From an uncultured Clostridia bacterium (lineage in GTDB: Bacteria > Bacillota > Clostridia > TANB77 > CAG-508), in the NCBI GenBank assembly GCA_934167445.1, contig CAKPKJ010000001.1, positions 62,001-126,000 of the forward strand: a DNA stretch of 64,000 nucleotides, written 5' to 3'. This document shows, piece by piece, positions 1 to 10,320 of this stretch (its first letter is position 1; each line of letters opens with the position of its first letter). The notes beneath the pieces were generated by a model. That model ran no database searches, had not been told where the DNA came from, and saw only the letters and a program-made list of their open reading frames with translations. A program made the translations under genes and the position numbers.

Positions 1-5
1 AAAGT

Positions 6-365
6 ATGGAAATAGCGTTATTGTTTGTATTTTTATTATGTTTAATATTAATCGTAAAAAGAAAAATGATAGGAGCATTATTGTATTTACTTACATATGG
101 AATGTATTTTGGAACAAATGTAACAAGCAATATTCAAACAATACTAGATGTGGCAAATGGCACAACAGATATAGCACAATATTTAAATTTATTTATGTCT
201 GTAATAGGAATAATATTACCAATAGCGGTACTATTAGACTTATTGTGGGATAGAGAAAGAAAAGAAAACCCTAAAGATAAAAAAACAGATTGGTTCTATA
301 AAAATCAAAAATTTGACAGAAAAATGGATGAGAGAGCTGATAAGAATAATTATAGAAACTATTAA
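6..365 (+). CDS. Small membrane protein, unknown
   Basis: A 119-residue protein with two or three hydrophobic segments (about residues 2-17, 20-40 and 58-80) followed by a charged, Lys/Arg/Asp-rich C-terminal tail of about 35 residues predicted to be cytosolic. I do not recognise a family. The gene starts only six bases into the window, so the true start could lie upstream; no ribosome binding site is visible. It is the last gene of its transcription unit because an intrinsic terminator follows directly. Confidence 0.6.
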   Translation: MEIALLFVFLLCLILIVKRKMIGALLYLLTYGMYFGTNVTSNIQTILDVANGTTDIAQYLNLFMSVIGIILPIAVLLDLLWDRERKENPKDKKTDWFYKNQKFDRKMDERADKNNYRNY

Positions 366-375
366 TAAAATTAGC

Positions 376-409
376 AAAGCGAGTAATTGGTTGAAAATTA
401 CTTGCTTTT
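376..409 (+). terminator. Intrinsic terminator
   Basis: A 13-bp stem (376-388 with 396-408, one G-U pair, 7-nt loop) followed by a short T run ends the first gene. Its 3' half overlaps the -35 element of the promoter for the next operon. Confidence 0.7.
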
Positions 410-419
410 ATGTTATAAT
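391..419 (+). promoter_or_regulatory. Sigma-A promoter for rbgA-mrnC
   Basis: TTGAAA (391-396), 17-bp spacer, TATAAT (414-419). Transcription would start near 426, leaving a leader of about 54 nt before the TTG start of rbgA. Confidence 0.75.
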
Positions 420-479
420 ACTAGTTATGTTAAGAAAAAAATGAATATAATAATCAAAGATAAAAAGGAGGGAGTATAC

Positions 480-1419
480 TTGAAAAATATAAAAAAGAAA
501 CAAAAAGATAGACAAGAAAAAACAAGCGCTAGTTTTAATTGGTATCCACGGACATATGGCTAAAACAATGAGACAAATAGAAGCAGATTTAAGAATTGTA
601 GACATAGTAATAGAACTATTAGATGCAAGAATTCCAATTGCAAGTCAAAATCCAGAAATAGCAAATAAAATAAAAAATAAAAAAAAGCTAGTTGTATTAA
701 ATAAAGCAGATTTAGCAGATGAAAAAGCAAACCAAAAGTGGATAGCATATTTTGAAAAACAAGGGATACCTGCTGTTCTAGTAGATTCGAATAGTGGAAA
801 AGGAATAGATAAATTTATAAAAAAAATAGAAGAAATAATGCAAGAGATGCTAGAAGGACAAGCAAATAAAGGAAGAGTAGGAAGAAAGATAAGAGCAATG
901 ATACTTGGAATTCCTAATGTTGGAAAATCTTCATTTATAAATAGAATATCAAAAAGAACAACTGCTGAAGTAGGAAATAAACCAGGAATAACAAAACAAA
1001 AACAATGGATACGCATAAATGAAAAAATAGAGTTGTTAGATACACCAGGTGTTTTATGGCCTAAGTTTGAGAGTGAAGATGTGGCACTAAAACTAGCTTT
1101 TACAGGAACAATAAAAGAAACTGTATTGCAAAAAACAGAAGTTGCATACCAATTAGTTAAATTTTTATTAGAAAATTACCAAGAAAGACTAGAAAATAGA
1201 TATGGCCTAACAAACGAATACATAGAGGCAACATTGGACCAAGACCAACCAGAAAATTTTAATATATATGAAATAATGCTAGAAATAGGCAAAAAAAGAG
1301 GCTGTATAATTTCTGGTGGAAATATAGACGAAGAAAAAACAGCAAAAATAATTTTAGATGAATTCAAAAATGGAAAATTTGGAAAAGTATCTTTAGAACA
1401 ACCTGAAACGGAGAAGTGA
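480..1419 (+). CDS. rbgA: Ribosome biogenesis GTPase RbgA, frame broken at CGG 549
   Basis: RbgA (YlqF) is a circularly permuted GTPase needed for late assembly of the 50S subunit. The best start is TTG 480, behind a strong site (AAGGAGGG, 466-473). From there the frame runs 23 codons to Trp-Tyr-Pro, meets CGG at 549 and stops soon after. Skipping C549 gives GGA-CAT-ATG and continues without interruption for 289 codons, restoring the family motif W-(F/Y)-P-G-H-M with its conserved glycine; total about 312 residues. The downstream frame alone starts at ATG 556, has no ribosome binding site and lacks the motif. Later motifs are intact: NKAD (G4), GIPNVGKSS (G1), PGIT (G2), DTPG (G3), WPKFE. The family is certain; whether the gene is recoded, broken or misassembled is discussed in the findings. 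Confidence 0.9.
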
Positions 1420-1425
1420 TAAATA

Positions 1426-1830
1426 TTGTTAGAATTAATAAATAGAGAAAAAGAAGAAACCGATGTCAACCTAATGTCACCGTTAGTTTGGGCTTATATA
1501 GGTGATTGTGTATATGAGTTATATATAAGAAACGAATTAGTAAATAAAACAAATTTAAAACCACACAAATTACATATAGCTTCAATTCAATATGTAAAAG
1601 CAGAAAAACAGGCAGAAATCTTACATAATATTTACGAAGAATTGACAGCTGAGGAAAGAGATATAGTGCGTAGGGGAAGAAACGCAGAAAATCATCATTT
1701 GCCTAAAAATTGTAGTGTGAAAGATTATGCATATTCAACAGCTTTTGAGGCTTTGATAGGATATTTGTATTTAACAAAAAAAGATGACAGATTAAAGCAA
1801 ATATTTAATAAAATAGATGTAATAATATAA
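1426..1830 (+). CDS. mrnC: Mini-ribonuclease III (MrnC)
   Basis: MrnC is a dimeric RNase III-like enzyme without a dsRNA-binding domain that matures 23S rRNA ends. The 134-residue length is typical. The catalytic-core signature around IGDCVYELYIR (about residues 26-36) and the RGRNA motif (about residues 85-89) are visible. The start is TTG 1426, 4 bases after the rbgA stop; the codons before the conserved core suit this start. It is cotranscribed with rbgA, fitting a shared role in 50S assembly. Confidence 0.88.
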   Translation: MLELINREKEETDVNLMSPLVWAYIGDCVYELYIRNELVNKTNLKPHKLHIASIQYVKAEKQAEILHNIYEELTAEERDIVRRGRNAENHHLPKNCSVKDYAYSTAFEALIGYLYLTKKDDRLKQIFNKIDVII

Positions 1831-1854
1831 AAAATAAATATAATGCCAAAATGC

Positions 1855-1883
1855 TTGACGAACCAATAAAAAAATGATATAAA
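1855..1883 (+). promoter_or_regulatory. Promoter of tRNA-Glu
   Basis: TTGACG (1855-1860), 17-bp spacer, TATAAA (1878-1883). The predicted start near 1890 lies 25 nt before the tRNA. Confidence 0.7.
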
Positions 1884-1914
1884 TATTTAAGTGCTTAATT
1901 TAAGTGCCAAGTAT

Positions 1915-1989
1915 GGCCCGTTGGTCAAGCGGCTAAGACGCCACCCTCTCAAGGTGGAATCATGGGTTCGATTCCCGTACGGGTCACCA
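1915..1989 (+). tRNA. tRNA-Glu (anticodon CTC)
   Basis: A complete cloverleaf with acceptor stem GGCCCGT/ACGGGTC, anticodon stem CCACC/GGTGG, loop CTCTCAA giving anticodon CTC, T-loop TTCGATT and an encoded CCA end. It decodes GAG. It stands alone between mrnC and the riboswitch. Confidence 0.95.
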
Positions 1990-2005
1990 AAACAATAAAA
2001 CATAA

Positions 2006-2098
2006 TTAAAAGGGAGTAGCTTAAAAAATTACTAATCAACAAACTCGACACCTATTAAGGTTCTGGTTAGTAAGCTATTAATAGTAAGCAAGACTTTT
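2006..2098 (+). promoter_or_regulatory. yybP-ykoY (manganese) riboswitch aptamer
   Basis: The segment carries the hallmarks of the yybP-ykoY family as I remember it: AGGGAGTAGC near the 5' end (2011-2020), CTCGACACC (2044-2052), a small stem, and AGCAAGACTTTT closing the 3' side of P1 (2087-2098). This class senses Mn2+ and controls Mn2+ exporters and P-type ATPases, and the gene downstream is a cation P-type ATPase. The 3' strand of P1 is also part of the terminator, so metal binding should prevent termination and turn the ATPase on. Confidence 0.75.
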
Positions 2099-2135
2099 AA
2101 AAGGAAAACTAAAAATCCTTTTAAGAGTCTTTTTT
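2090..2135 (+). terminator. Riboswitch expression-platform terminator
   Basis: A 16-bp stem (2090-2105 with 2116-2131, one G-U pair) followed by a T run. Its left arm begins in the AAGACTTTT segment of the aptamer, so aptamer folding and termination exclude each other. Confidence 0.8.
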
Positions 2136-2209
2136 GATATAATTAAAATTTAAAAATATGAATAAAAAATATTTAAAAGAAAAAAATAATTTTAAGGAGT
2201 GGTTAAAAA

Positions 2210-4936
2210 TTGGAAGAAAACAAATGGTTTAATAAAAGTATTGAAGAAGCAGAAAAAATATTAGAAACAAATATTCAAAATGGATTAACAGAAAATGATG
2301 TAAAAACAAAAAGAGAAAAGTATGGATTAAATATGTTAAAGGCTAAAAAGAAAGCATCACTATTACAAAGATTTATTGAACAATTTAAAGATTTTTCGAT
2401 AATAGTATTAATAATTGCAGCAATAGTATCAGGATTTGTTGGAATATCACAAGGAGAAGGAATGACAGACACAATAATAATTTTAATTGTTGTACTTGCA
2501 AATGCAATAATAGGAATAGCACAAGAATCTAAAGCAGAAAAATCATTAGAAGCATTACAAAAATTAACAGATCACGCGTCAAAAGTAATAAGAGATGGAA
2601 AAATCAAAGTAATTCCAGCAAAAGAATTAGTACCAGGAGATATTGTTGTGCTAGATACAGGTGATTATATACCAGCGGATTTAAGAGTAATAGAAGCTGT
2701 AAATTTAAAGGCACAAGAATCATCATTAACAGGAGAATCAGTACCAGTAGAAAAAACAACTAAAACGATAGAAAAAACAGATGTTGGAATAGGTGACAGA
2801 ACAAATATGTTATTTTCATCAAGCTTAGTAACATATGGTAGAGGAAAAGGAATTGTTGTTCAAACAGGAATGAACACAGAAGTTGGAAAAATAGCAGGAA
2901 TGCTTGATAACACAGAAAAACAAATAACACCACTTCAAGAAAAATTAAATAAATTAGGAAAAACCTTAGGAATAGCAGCATTAGCAATATGTGCATTTAT
3001 ATTTATAATAGGATTAATACAAGGAAAAGAACCAATCAATATGTTTATGACAGCAGTTTCACTAGCAGTAGCAGCTATACCAGAAGGGCTAGTTGCCGTA
3101 TCAACAATAGTTTTGGCAATAGGTGTACAAAAAATGGTAAAGAAAAATGCTATTGTAAAAAAATTACCAGCAGTTGAAACATTGGGGAGTGCAACAGTAA
3201 TATGTTCAGACAAAACAGGGACATTAACACAAAACAAAATGACAGTAGAAAAAATATTTATAAATGGCGAAACTAAAGAACTAGCAGAATATAAAGAAAA
3301 TATAAATGAGGACTTGAAAAAACTAATTTTCGCAAATATGTTATGTAATGACACAAAAATATCAACAGATGGAAAATTAACAGGAGACCCCACAGAAACA
3401 GCATTGGTAGATATGGCGTTCAAGCTAGACTTTGACCCAAGTGTGTATGATAGAATGCCACGTATACAAGAAATTCCATTTGATTCTGATAGAAAATTAA
3501 TGACAACTGTAAATGAGGTAAATGGTAAATACATTGTTTACACGAAAGGTGGAATGGATGAATTAATAGGTATTTGCAATAGTTATATATTGAATGGTGA
3601 AATAAAAAACAATATAGAAGAATATAAAAATATGATCACAAAAAATAATGAGCAAATGGCAAAAGAGGCTTTAAGAGTTTTAGCTTGTGCTTATAAAGAA
3701 ATAGATCATAAACCAACAAAAGAAGATATGGAAAATATTGAAAAAGATTTAATATTTGTTGGAATGGTAGGAATGATAGACCCACCAAGAGAAGAAGCAA
3801 AAATAGCTGTAGAAAAATGTAAAACAGCTGGAATAAAAACAGTAATGATAACAGGTGACCACAAAATTACTGCAACAGCAATTGCTAAAAAATTAGGAAT
3901 ATTAGAAAATGAAGATGAAGCAATAACAGGTGCCGATTTAGAAAAAATGACAGATGAAGAGCTAGAAAAAAATGTAAGAAAATATTCAGTGTATGCAAGA
4001 GTATCTCCAGAACATAAAGTAAGAATAGTTAAAGCTTGGCAAAAAAATGGAGAAATAGTTGCAATGACAGGTGATGGAGTAAATGATAGTCCAGCATTAA
4101 AAACAGCTAATATAGGATGTGCAATGGGAGTTGTAGGAACAGATGTAGCGAAAGAAGCGGCAGATGTAATACTTACAGATGATAATTTTGCAACAATAGT
4201 TTCATCTGTTGAAGAAGGAAGACGTATTTATGACAACATTTTAAAAGTAATTCAATTTTTATTATCAAGCAATGTAGGAGAAGTAATTGTATTATTTTTA
4301 GCAACTTTACTTACACCATTTTTTGCAAAATGGTTTGGAATAACAGACGTTGCTCATTTAGAAATATTACTACCAATTCATATATTATGGATAAACTTAG
4401 TAACAGATTCTTTACCAGCTTTAGCACTAGCATTTGACCCCGCAAATGAAGGAATAATGAAAAGAAAACCAGCAAAGCCTGGAAAGGGAGTATTTACAAA
4501 AGGAATGACTTGGAGAGTTATATACCAAGGAGCAATGATAGGATTACTCACACTTGCAGCATTTATGATAGGTTTAGCAACAACAAAAGAACCGATAAAT
4601 GGATTATCATTAGATGAATCTAAAATAGAGGTTGGCCAAACAATGGCATTTATAACACTTGCAATGTCTGAATTAGTGCATGTATTTAATATTAGAGATA
4701 ATAAAAAATCTATTTTTAAAACAAAAATATTTAATAATAGTAAATTAATTTGGGCAATATTAGCATCAGCAACATTAATGTTTGCGATACTATTTATACC
4801 AGCATTAAGAGAAATATTTAGTATTCCAATATTGCCAACAGGAAATATATTAGAATTGGTATTATTAGTCTTTGCACCAATAGTAATTGTGGAAATATTT
4901 AAATTATTGAAAATAAATACAGCAAAAGAGGAATAA
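2210..4936 (+). CDS. Cation-transporting P-type ATPase (Ca2+/Mn2+ type)
   Basis: A 908-residue P2-type ATPase exporting Ca2+ or Mn2+ from the cytoplasm. Visible motifs: N-terminal cation-ATPase domain; actuator TGES (174-177); PEGL in M4 (about 290); phosphorylation site DKTGTLT with Asp334; hinge TGDGVNDSPALK around 620-631; a C-terminal bundle of hydrophobic helices. The start is TTG 2210 behind AAGGAGTGG (2194-2202). Family motifs cannot separate calcium from manganese transport, but the yybP-ykoY-type leader favours manganese or dual specificity. It is monocistronic. Confidence 0.9.
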   Translation: MEENKWFNKSIEEAEKILETNIQNGLTENDVKTKREKYGLNMLKAKKKASLLQRFIEQFKDFSIIVLIIAAIVSGFVGISQGEGMTDTIIILIVVLANAIIGIAQESKAEKSLEALQKLTDHASKVIRDGKIKVIPAKELVPGDIVVLDTGDYIPADLRVIEAVNLKAQESSLTGESVPVEKTTKTIEKTDVGIGDRTNMLFSSSLVTYGRGKGIVVQTGMNTEVGKIAGMLDNTEKQITPLQEKLNKLGKTLGIAALAICAFIFIIGLIQGKEPINMFMTAVSLAVAAIPEGLVAVSTIVLAIGVQKMVKKNAIVKKLPAVETLGSATVICSDKTGTLTQNKMTVEKIFINGETKELAEYKENINEDLKKLIFANMLCNDTKISTDGKLTGDPTETALVDMAFKLDFDPSVYDRMPRIQEIPFDSDRKLMTTVNEVNGKYIVYTKGGMDELIGICNSYILNGEIKNNIEEYKNMITKNNEQMAKEALRVLACAYKEIDHKPTKEDMENIEKDLIFVGMVGMIDPPREEAKIAVEKCKTAGIKTVMITGDHKITATAIAKKLGILENEDEAITGADLEKMTDEELEKNVRKYSVYARVSPEHKVRIVKAWQKNGEIVAMTGDGVNDSPALKTANIGCAMGVVGTDVAKEAADVILTDDNFATIVSSVEEGRRIYDNILKVIQFLLSSNVGEVIVLFLATLLTPFFAKWFGITDVAHLEILLPIHILWINLVTDSLPALALAFDPANEGIMKRKPAKPGKGVFTKGMTWRVIYQGAMIGLLTLAAFMIGLATTKEPINGLSLDESKIEVGQTMAFITLAMSELVHVFNIRDNKKSIFKTKIFNNSKLIWAILASATLMFAILFIPALREIFSIPILPTGNILELVLLVFAPIVIVEIFKLLKINTAKEE

Positions 4937-4982
4937 AAAAATAATATATATTGATTTTTAGCAAAAGTAGTATATGTATCTA

Positions 4983-5023
4983 AATAAGCAAGAGAAAACT
5001 TAAATAAAGCTCTCTTGCTTATT
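4983..5023 (+). terminator. Stem-loop after the P-type ATPase
   Basis: A 13-bp perfect stem (4983-4995 with 5011-5023), 15-nt loop, few T residues after it. Probably a terminator; its 3' arm overlaps the -35 box of the metG promoter. Confidence 0.6.
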
Positions 5024-5050
5024 GATATTTATGACAAAAAGTGATAAAAT
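5022..5050 (+). promoter_or_regulatory. Promoter of metG
   Basis: TTGATA (5022-5027), 17-bp spacer, TAAAAT (5045-5050). The leader is only about 65 nt, too short for a T-box. Confidence 0.6.
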
Positions 5051-5111
5051 GAGCGAAGAAAAAATAAACAAAATATGCACAATAATAATAAATTCACATA
5101 TTTAATGATAG

Positions 5112-6695
<1,584 letters not shown>

Positions 6696-6733
6696 AATAA
6701 AAATTAATAAATAAAATAAAAGGAATGTGAATT

Positions 6734-7675
6734 ATGGTAAATGATGGTAAAGATGACTTCAATGTATATCAATTTAATGAAACATCAAAACTAGAAAAGT
6801 CTCAAATAAACAAAAAGCGAATATTGTTTGTAATATTGGTAATTGTATGTGTGGTTTGTGTTATTCTTATTTGGAATAACATAAATAAAACAGTACAAAG
6901 TTATGGTGTATATAAACAATATGAAAATCAAATAAAGACTTTAAATGAACAAGAAGCAGAAAAAAAGCAACAAGAAGAAGCAAAAAAAGAACAAGAAAGA
7001 CAGGCAAAATTACCGAAATTAACATCAGTAGGCGAAGAAAATATGAGCAATATTTATAAATCAGATACAAAAAGAGCTTTCTTAACATTTGATGATGGCC
7101 CATCATCAGTTACAAATAAGATTTTGGATACATTAAAACAAGAAAATATAAAAGCTACATTTTTTGTATTAGGTTCAAATGTAGAAGAAAAGCCAGAATT
7201 AGTAAAAAGGATGTATGAAGAAGGTCATTTTGTTGCAAATCATGGATATTCTCATGTATATTCACAAATATATGATTCTCCAGAAAATGTTGTAAATGAA
7301 TATTATCAATGTAATGATGCTGTAAAAAAAGCACTTGGAGAAAATGACTATGAATCACACTTGTTCAGATTTCCAGGAGGACTTGCAGGAGGAAAATATG
7401 CTGATGTAAAATCACAGGCAAATGAGATATTAAAGCAAAAAAATATTGCCCATATAGATTGGAATGCTTTAAATGGAGATGCAGAAACCAACAATCTATC
7501 AGCTGATTTTGAATTATCAAGATTAAATGAAACTGTTGGCGAAAAAAATAGCGTTGTTATACTAATGCATGATTCACCAGCTAAAAGTGTAACTGCCGAT
7601 ACATTGCCACAAATTATAGCAATGTTAAGAGACAAAGGATACGAATTTAAAAGTTTTTATGATATTATAAAATAA
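6734..7675 (+). CDS. Membrane-anchored polysaccharide deacetylase
   Basis: NodB-homology deacetylase acting on extracellular amino-sugar polymers, probably peptidoglycan. One N-terminal membrane segment (29-48), a charged linker with coiled-coil character (65-92), then the catalytic domain: TFDDGP (118-123), HGYSH metal site (170-174), RFPGG (212-216), DWN (242-244), LMHD (277-280). All five motifs are present, so it should be active. It follows metG by 38 bp. Confidence 0.9.
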   Translation: MVNDGKDDFNVYQFNETSKLEKSQINKKRILFVILVIVCVVCVILIWNNINKTVQSYGVYKQYENQIKTLNEQEAEKKQQEEAKKEQERQAKLPKLTSVGEENMSNIYKSDTKRAFLTFDDGPSSVTNKILDTLKQENIKATFFVLGSNVEEKPELVKRMYEEGHFVANHGYSHVYSQIYDSPENVVNEYYQCNDAVKKALGENDYESHLFRFPGGLAGGKYADVKSQANEILKQKNIAHIDWNALNGDAETNNLSADFELSRLNETVGEKNSVVILMHDSPAKSVTADTLPQIIAMLRDKGYEFKSFYDIIK

Positions 7676-7695
7676 AAAGTGAAGGGAGAAATACA

Positions 7696-10014
7696 TTGCC
7701 TAAGAAAACTAATAAAGCAAGCATAGAAGAAAAATTAAATTATTTAGGGTTAGACCTAAAAGAAATCCCAAAAGAATTTAAAAAGTATAAATCATTAGAA
7801 TTTAGGATTCCTAAATTTTATGATGAGAAACAATATAAACAATACAGATATGTGCCAATAAAGGATATTCAGATTTTGTTATCACCAACACATAGACTAG
7901 ATAATATAGAAGAAAAATATAAAAAAGCAAGACCAATTGCAGACTATTTGGATAGTGAATCAGAAGAAAATATTGTTAATCATACTACATTTTTAAGAAT
8001 GCTAGAATCATTTAACATAGAAGATGTTGAAAAAATCGGGGAAGAACAAGATAAGTTAAATAAAAAGATTCCCTTTAAAGTAAAATACGAAAATAATTAT
8101 TTATGGCAAATATATTATTCAGAGAATACAGATCAATATTTTATGTTAGTTCCAACCGAGGATTCGGATTACTCAACATTTTTCTATTTGCTAAAAAAAC
8201 AAATAGAAAAGAAAAGGGCAGCAAAAATTTTTGTACCAATAAGAAATGTAGATTACAGTACAACATATTTAAAAAGAACAGAGTTTGAAGATATAGAAAA
8301 TTATTTATGGCTATTTACAAAAGACTGGCCACTAATATATGAAGTATATAATAAAAAAAACGGACTAAGTATCGAAATCGTAGGAGAAACAGAAGTATAT
8401 CAAAAAATAAAAAGTCCATATAAAATAAAATTAGATAGTGAAGAAAAATCAACACAATTTTATAAACTGTTGAAGGCAATGTTTATCTTACAAACAGAGC
8501 TGCCACATTATTTTTTCTTTAGAACAGATATAGGAAAAAGTGGAGAAATAGAGTTCTATGTAGACAATAGAAAGATAGACTATGAAGATATTGTAGATTG
8601 GATAAATGATGAATATCATATAGGAGAAGAAAAACTATTGCAAGCTGAGCAGTCTATTGAGAAAAACAATAAAAGATTAAGTGACTTAAAAACAGAGATA
8701 GCAACGCAAGAAATAGAATATTTGGCCAAAGAAAAACAAATATCAACATTTTTAGAGTGCAAAAAAACTTTTTTTGGGAAATTTAAATATTTCTTTAAAT
8801 ATGGTAAAAAGAAGAGTAACAAAGCGAAGATATCTGAAGATAATTCAACAATACATATAGAAAAAGAAGTATCAGATGAAAATGAAGAACTTCCAAAGAA
8901 AAGAAAGAAAAAAACAAATTACAATATTGAAGAATTACTTGAACTATATAAAGAAATCAATGAGAAAGAGACTGATTTGAAAAACATAATCATGGATATT
9001 AATAGCTTGAAATTAAAAAATAAAAATATGCAAAAAAAGATAGAAAATGCAACTGCATATATTGCAGAAATAGATAGCCATAAAAAGAGCATATTTGAAT
9101 TTTGGAAATATAGCAATAAAGACGAAATGAGCTCATTACCTGAAGGCGAAGAAGAGGAAATAAATGTAATAAAAAAAATAACTAAAGTTTTTGACTATGA
9201 AGAAGATATAGAAAAATTCGGAAAAATTATGGATAGAATGCAACGAAAAAATTTAAATAAAGATGAAACAGATAGCTTATATATTACGGCAACAGATTTG
9301 CTAACTTTAATAAATAAAATTAAATTAAATGATTTTACTCCAAAAGATATAGAAACAGCATTAAAGGAAATAAAAAAAGAAGCAGCTGAAGAAAAAACAC
9401 TAACAACGGAAGAGTTTGACATTTTTGGAGGAATGCTTCAAGATAATACAAAAGTTTCAAAAATCAAAAATAAGAAACACAGAGAAATGCCAAAAGATAA
9501 ATATAACATATTAGAAATAAGTAAAACAACAAAACAAATAGGATTTAAAATGGCATTAGAAAATGTAATAAATAACGTAAAAGAAGCAATAAACAAAGTA
9601 GTTGTGCCAGAAGATGTACCTGTATACAAAGCTATAATAGGAGACAAATTGGACGAAAAGCAAGTAAATATATTTAATATAAATCCAGAAAATGAAATGA
9701 AACAAGCAATTTTGGAACCAGCAAATAAAATTAATTTTTATAAAATTAATTTACCAGAAGGAGCAAATGCAATAAGTTATACAAATTGTATCTTTTATGA
9801 TAATCAAAATCGAACATTACCAGAAGGACAAGATTTATCAACAAATATATTGATAGATATAACAAAACTAGATTTAAAATTATCTAATAAAACAAAATTT
9901 AAAATAGTTGAGATGGAAGAACCGAATGATGATTTCTCAGGAATAAATATAAAAAATGTAAATGTATTTGAATTTGATGCTGAGGTCAAAAAAACAAATG
10001 AAAACAACGGGTAA
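7696..10014 (+). CDS. Large Lys/Glu-rich coiled-coil protein, unknown
   Basis: A 772-residue soluble protein with no signal peptide or membrane segment. Residues 1-300 look globular (mixed alpha/beta, many aromatic residues). Residues about 310-460 are strongly charged and heptad-like, with a basic patch near 390-410. The C-terminal third looks globular again. I do not recognise a family. The start is TTG 7696 after GAAGGGAG. It follows the deacetylase by 20 bp, so a link to cell-envelope work is possible but unproven. Confidence 0.6.
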   Translation: MPKKTNKASIEEKLNYLGLDLKEIPKEFKKYKSLEFRIPKFYDEKQYKQYRYVPIKDIQILLSPTHRLDNIEEKYKKARPIADYLDSESEENIVNHTTFLRMLESFNIEDVEKIGEEQDKLNKKIPFKVKYENNYLWQIYYSENTDQYFMLVPTEDSDYSTFFYLLKKQIEKKRAAKIFVPIRNVDYSTTYLKRTEFEDIENYLWLFTKDWPLIYEVYNKKNGLSIEIVGETEVYQKIKSPYKIKLDSEEKSTQFYKLLKAMFILQTELPHYFFFRTDIGKSGEIEFYVDNRKIDYEDIVDWINDEYHIGEEKLLQAEQSIEKNNKRLSDLKTEIATQEIEYLAKEKQISTFLECKKTFFGKFKYFFKYGKKKSNKAKISEDNSTIHIEKEVSDENEELPKKRKKKTNYNIEELLELYKEINEKETDLKNIIMDINSLKLKNKNMQKKIENATAYIAEIDSHKKSIFEFWKYSNKDEMSSLPEGEEEEINVIKKITKVFDYEEDIEKFGKIMDRMQRKNLNKDETDSLYITATDLLTLINKIKLNDFTPKDIETALKEIKKEAAEEKTLTTEEFDIFGGMLQDNTKVSKIKNKKHREMPKDKYNILEISKTTKQIGFKMALENVINNVKEAINKVVVPEDVPVYKAIIGDKLDEKQVNIFNINPENEMKQAILEPANKINFYKINLPEGANAISYTNCIFYDNQNRTLPEGQDLSTNILIDITKLDLKLSNKTKFKIVEMEEPNDDFSGINIKNVNVFEFDAEVKKTNENNG

Positions 10015-10109
10015 ATGAACTGTATTTGTACAATTGTTACTAACAAAAAATAAATATAAAGGACTAGACTTTTCGAAAAAAATATGTTAATATAATAACT
10101 ATCAATAGA

Positions 10110-10141
10110 TTTCGTAATAGATTTTTAAATCTATTACGAAA
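10110..10141 (+). other. Perfect hairpin ahead of tRNA-Leu
   Basis: A 15-bp perfect stem (10110-10124 with 10127-10141), 2-base nominal loop, lies 8 bp before tRNA-Leu and about 14 bp after a TATAAT-like box (10091-10096). It could end the upstream gene or be removed during tRNA 5' processing. Confidence 0.5.
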
Positions 10142-10149
10142 CATTTTAT

Positions 10150-10232
10150 GCCGATGTGGCGGAATTGGTAGACGCACTGGATTCAAAATCCAGCGGGAAA
10201 CCATGTGGGTTCGAGTCCCACCATCGGTACCA
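10150..10232 (+). tRNA. tRNA-Leu (anticodon CAA), prophage attachment gene
   Basis: Class II tRNA with acceptor GCCGATG/CATCGGT, anticodon loop TTCAAAA (CAA, decodes UUG), a short extra arm, T-loop TTCGAGT and encoded CCA. The first pair is G-U because the 3' strand ends in T; the same base occurs in attR, so it belongs to the shared core. The prophage is joined to its 3' end and leaves the gene complete. Confidence 0.95.
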
Positions 10233-10233
10233 A
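10220..10233 (+). repeat. attL core
   Basis: ACCATCGGTACCAA, identical to attR at 46000-46013. It comprises the 3' T-stem/acceptor end of tRNA-Leu. Confidence 0.9.
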
Positions 10234-10240
10234 ATAAGAA

Positions 10241-10285
10241 AAACCTTGTAACTGCTGGAATATAAGCACTTTACAAGGTTTGCTT
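10241..10285 (+). terminator. Phage-supplied terminator for tRNA-Leu
   Basis: An 11-bp perfect stem (10241-10251 with 10271-10281), 19-nt loop and a T run directly after attL. It lies inside the prophage and replaces the original terminator, which now sits beyond attR. Confidence 0.75.
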
Positions 10286-10294
10286 TTATAAAAT

Positions 10295-10315
10295 TAATGC
10301 AATACTAATGCAATA
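10295..10315. repeat. Integrase arm-type sites, left
   Basis: Two direct copies of TAATGCAATA 11 bp apart (10295-10304, 10306-10315). Near copies occur by the other end (45868-45877, 45880-45889), the arrangement expected for arm-binding sites of a tyrosine integrase. Confidence 0.55.
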
Positions 10316-10320
10316 GACTT

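Noticed and set aside
8341..9230. CGGA at 8360 and 9219 as further frameshift sites
   Set aside because: Here the frame is AAC-GGA and TTC-GGA; CGG is out of frame and the gene continues normally. The same holds for all GCG-GAN and NNC-GGN cases.
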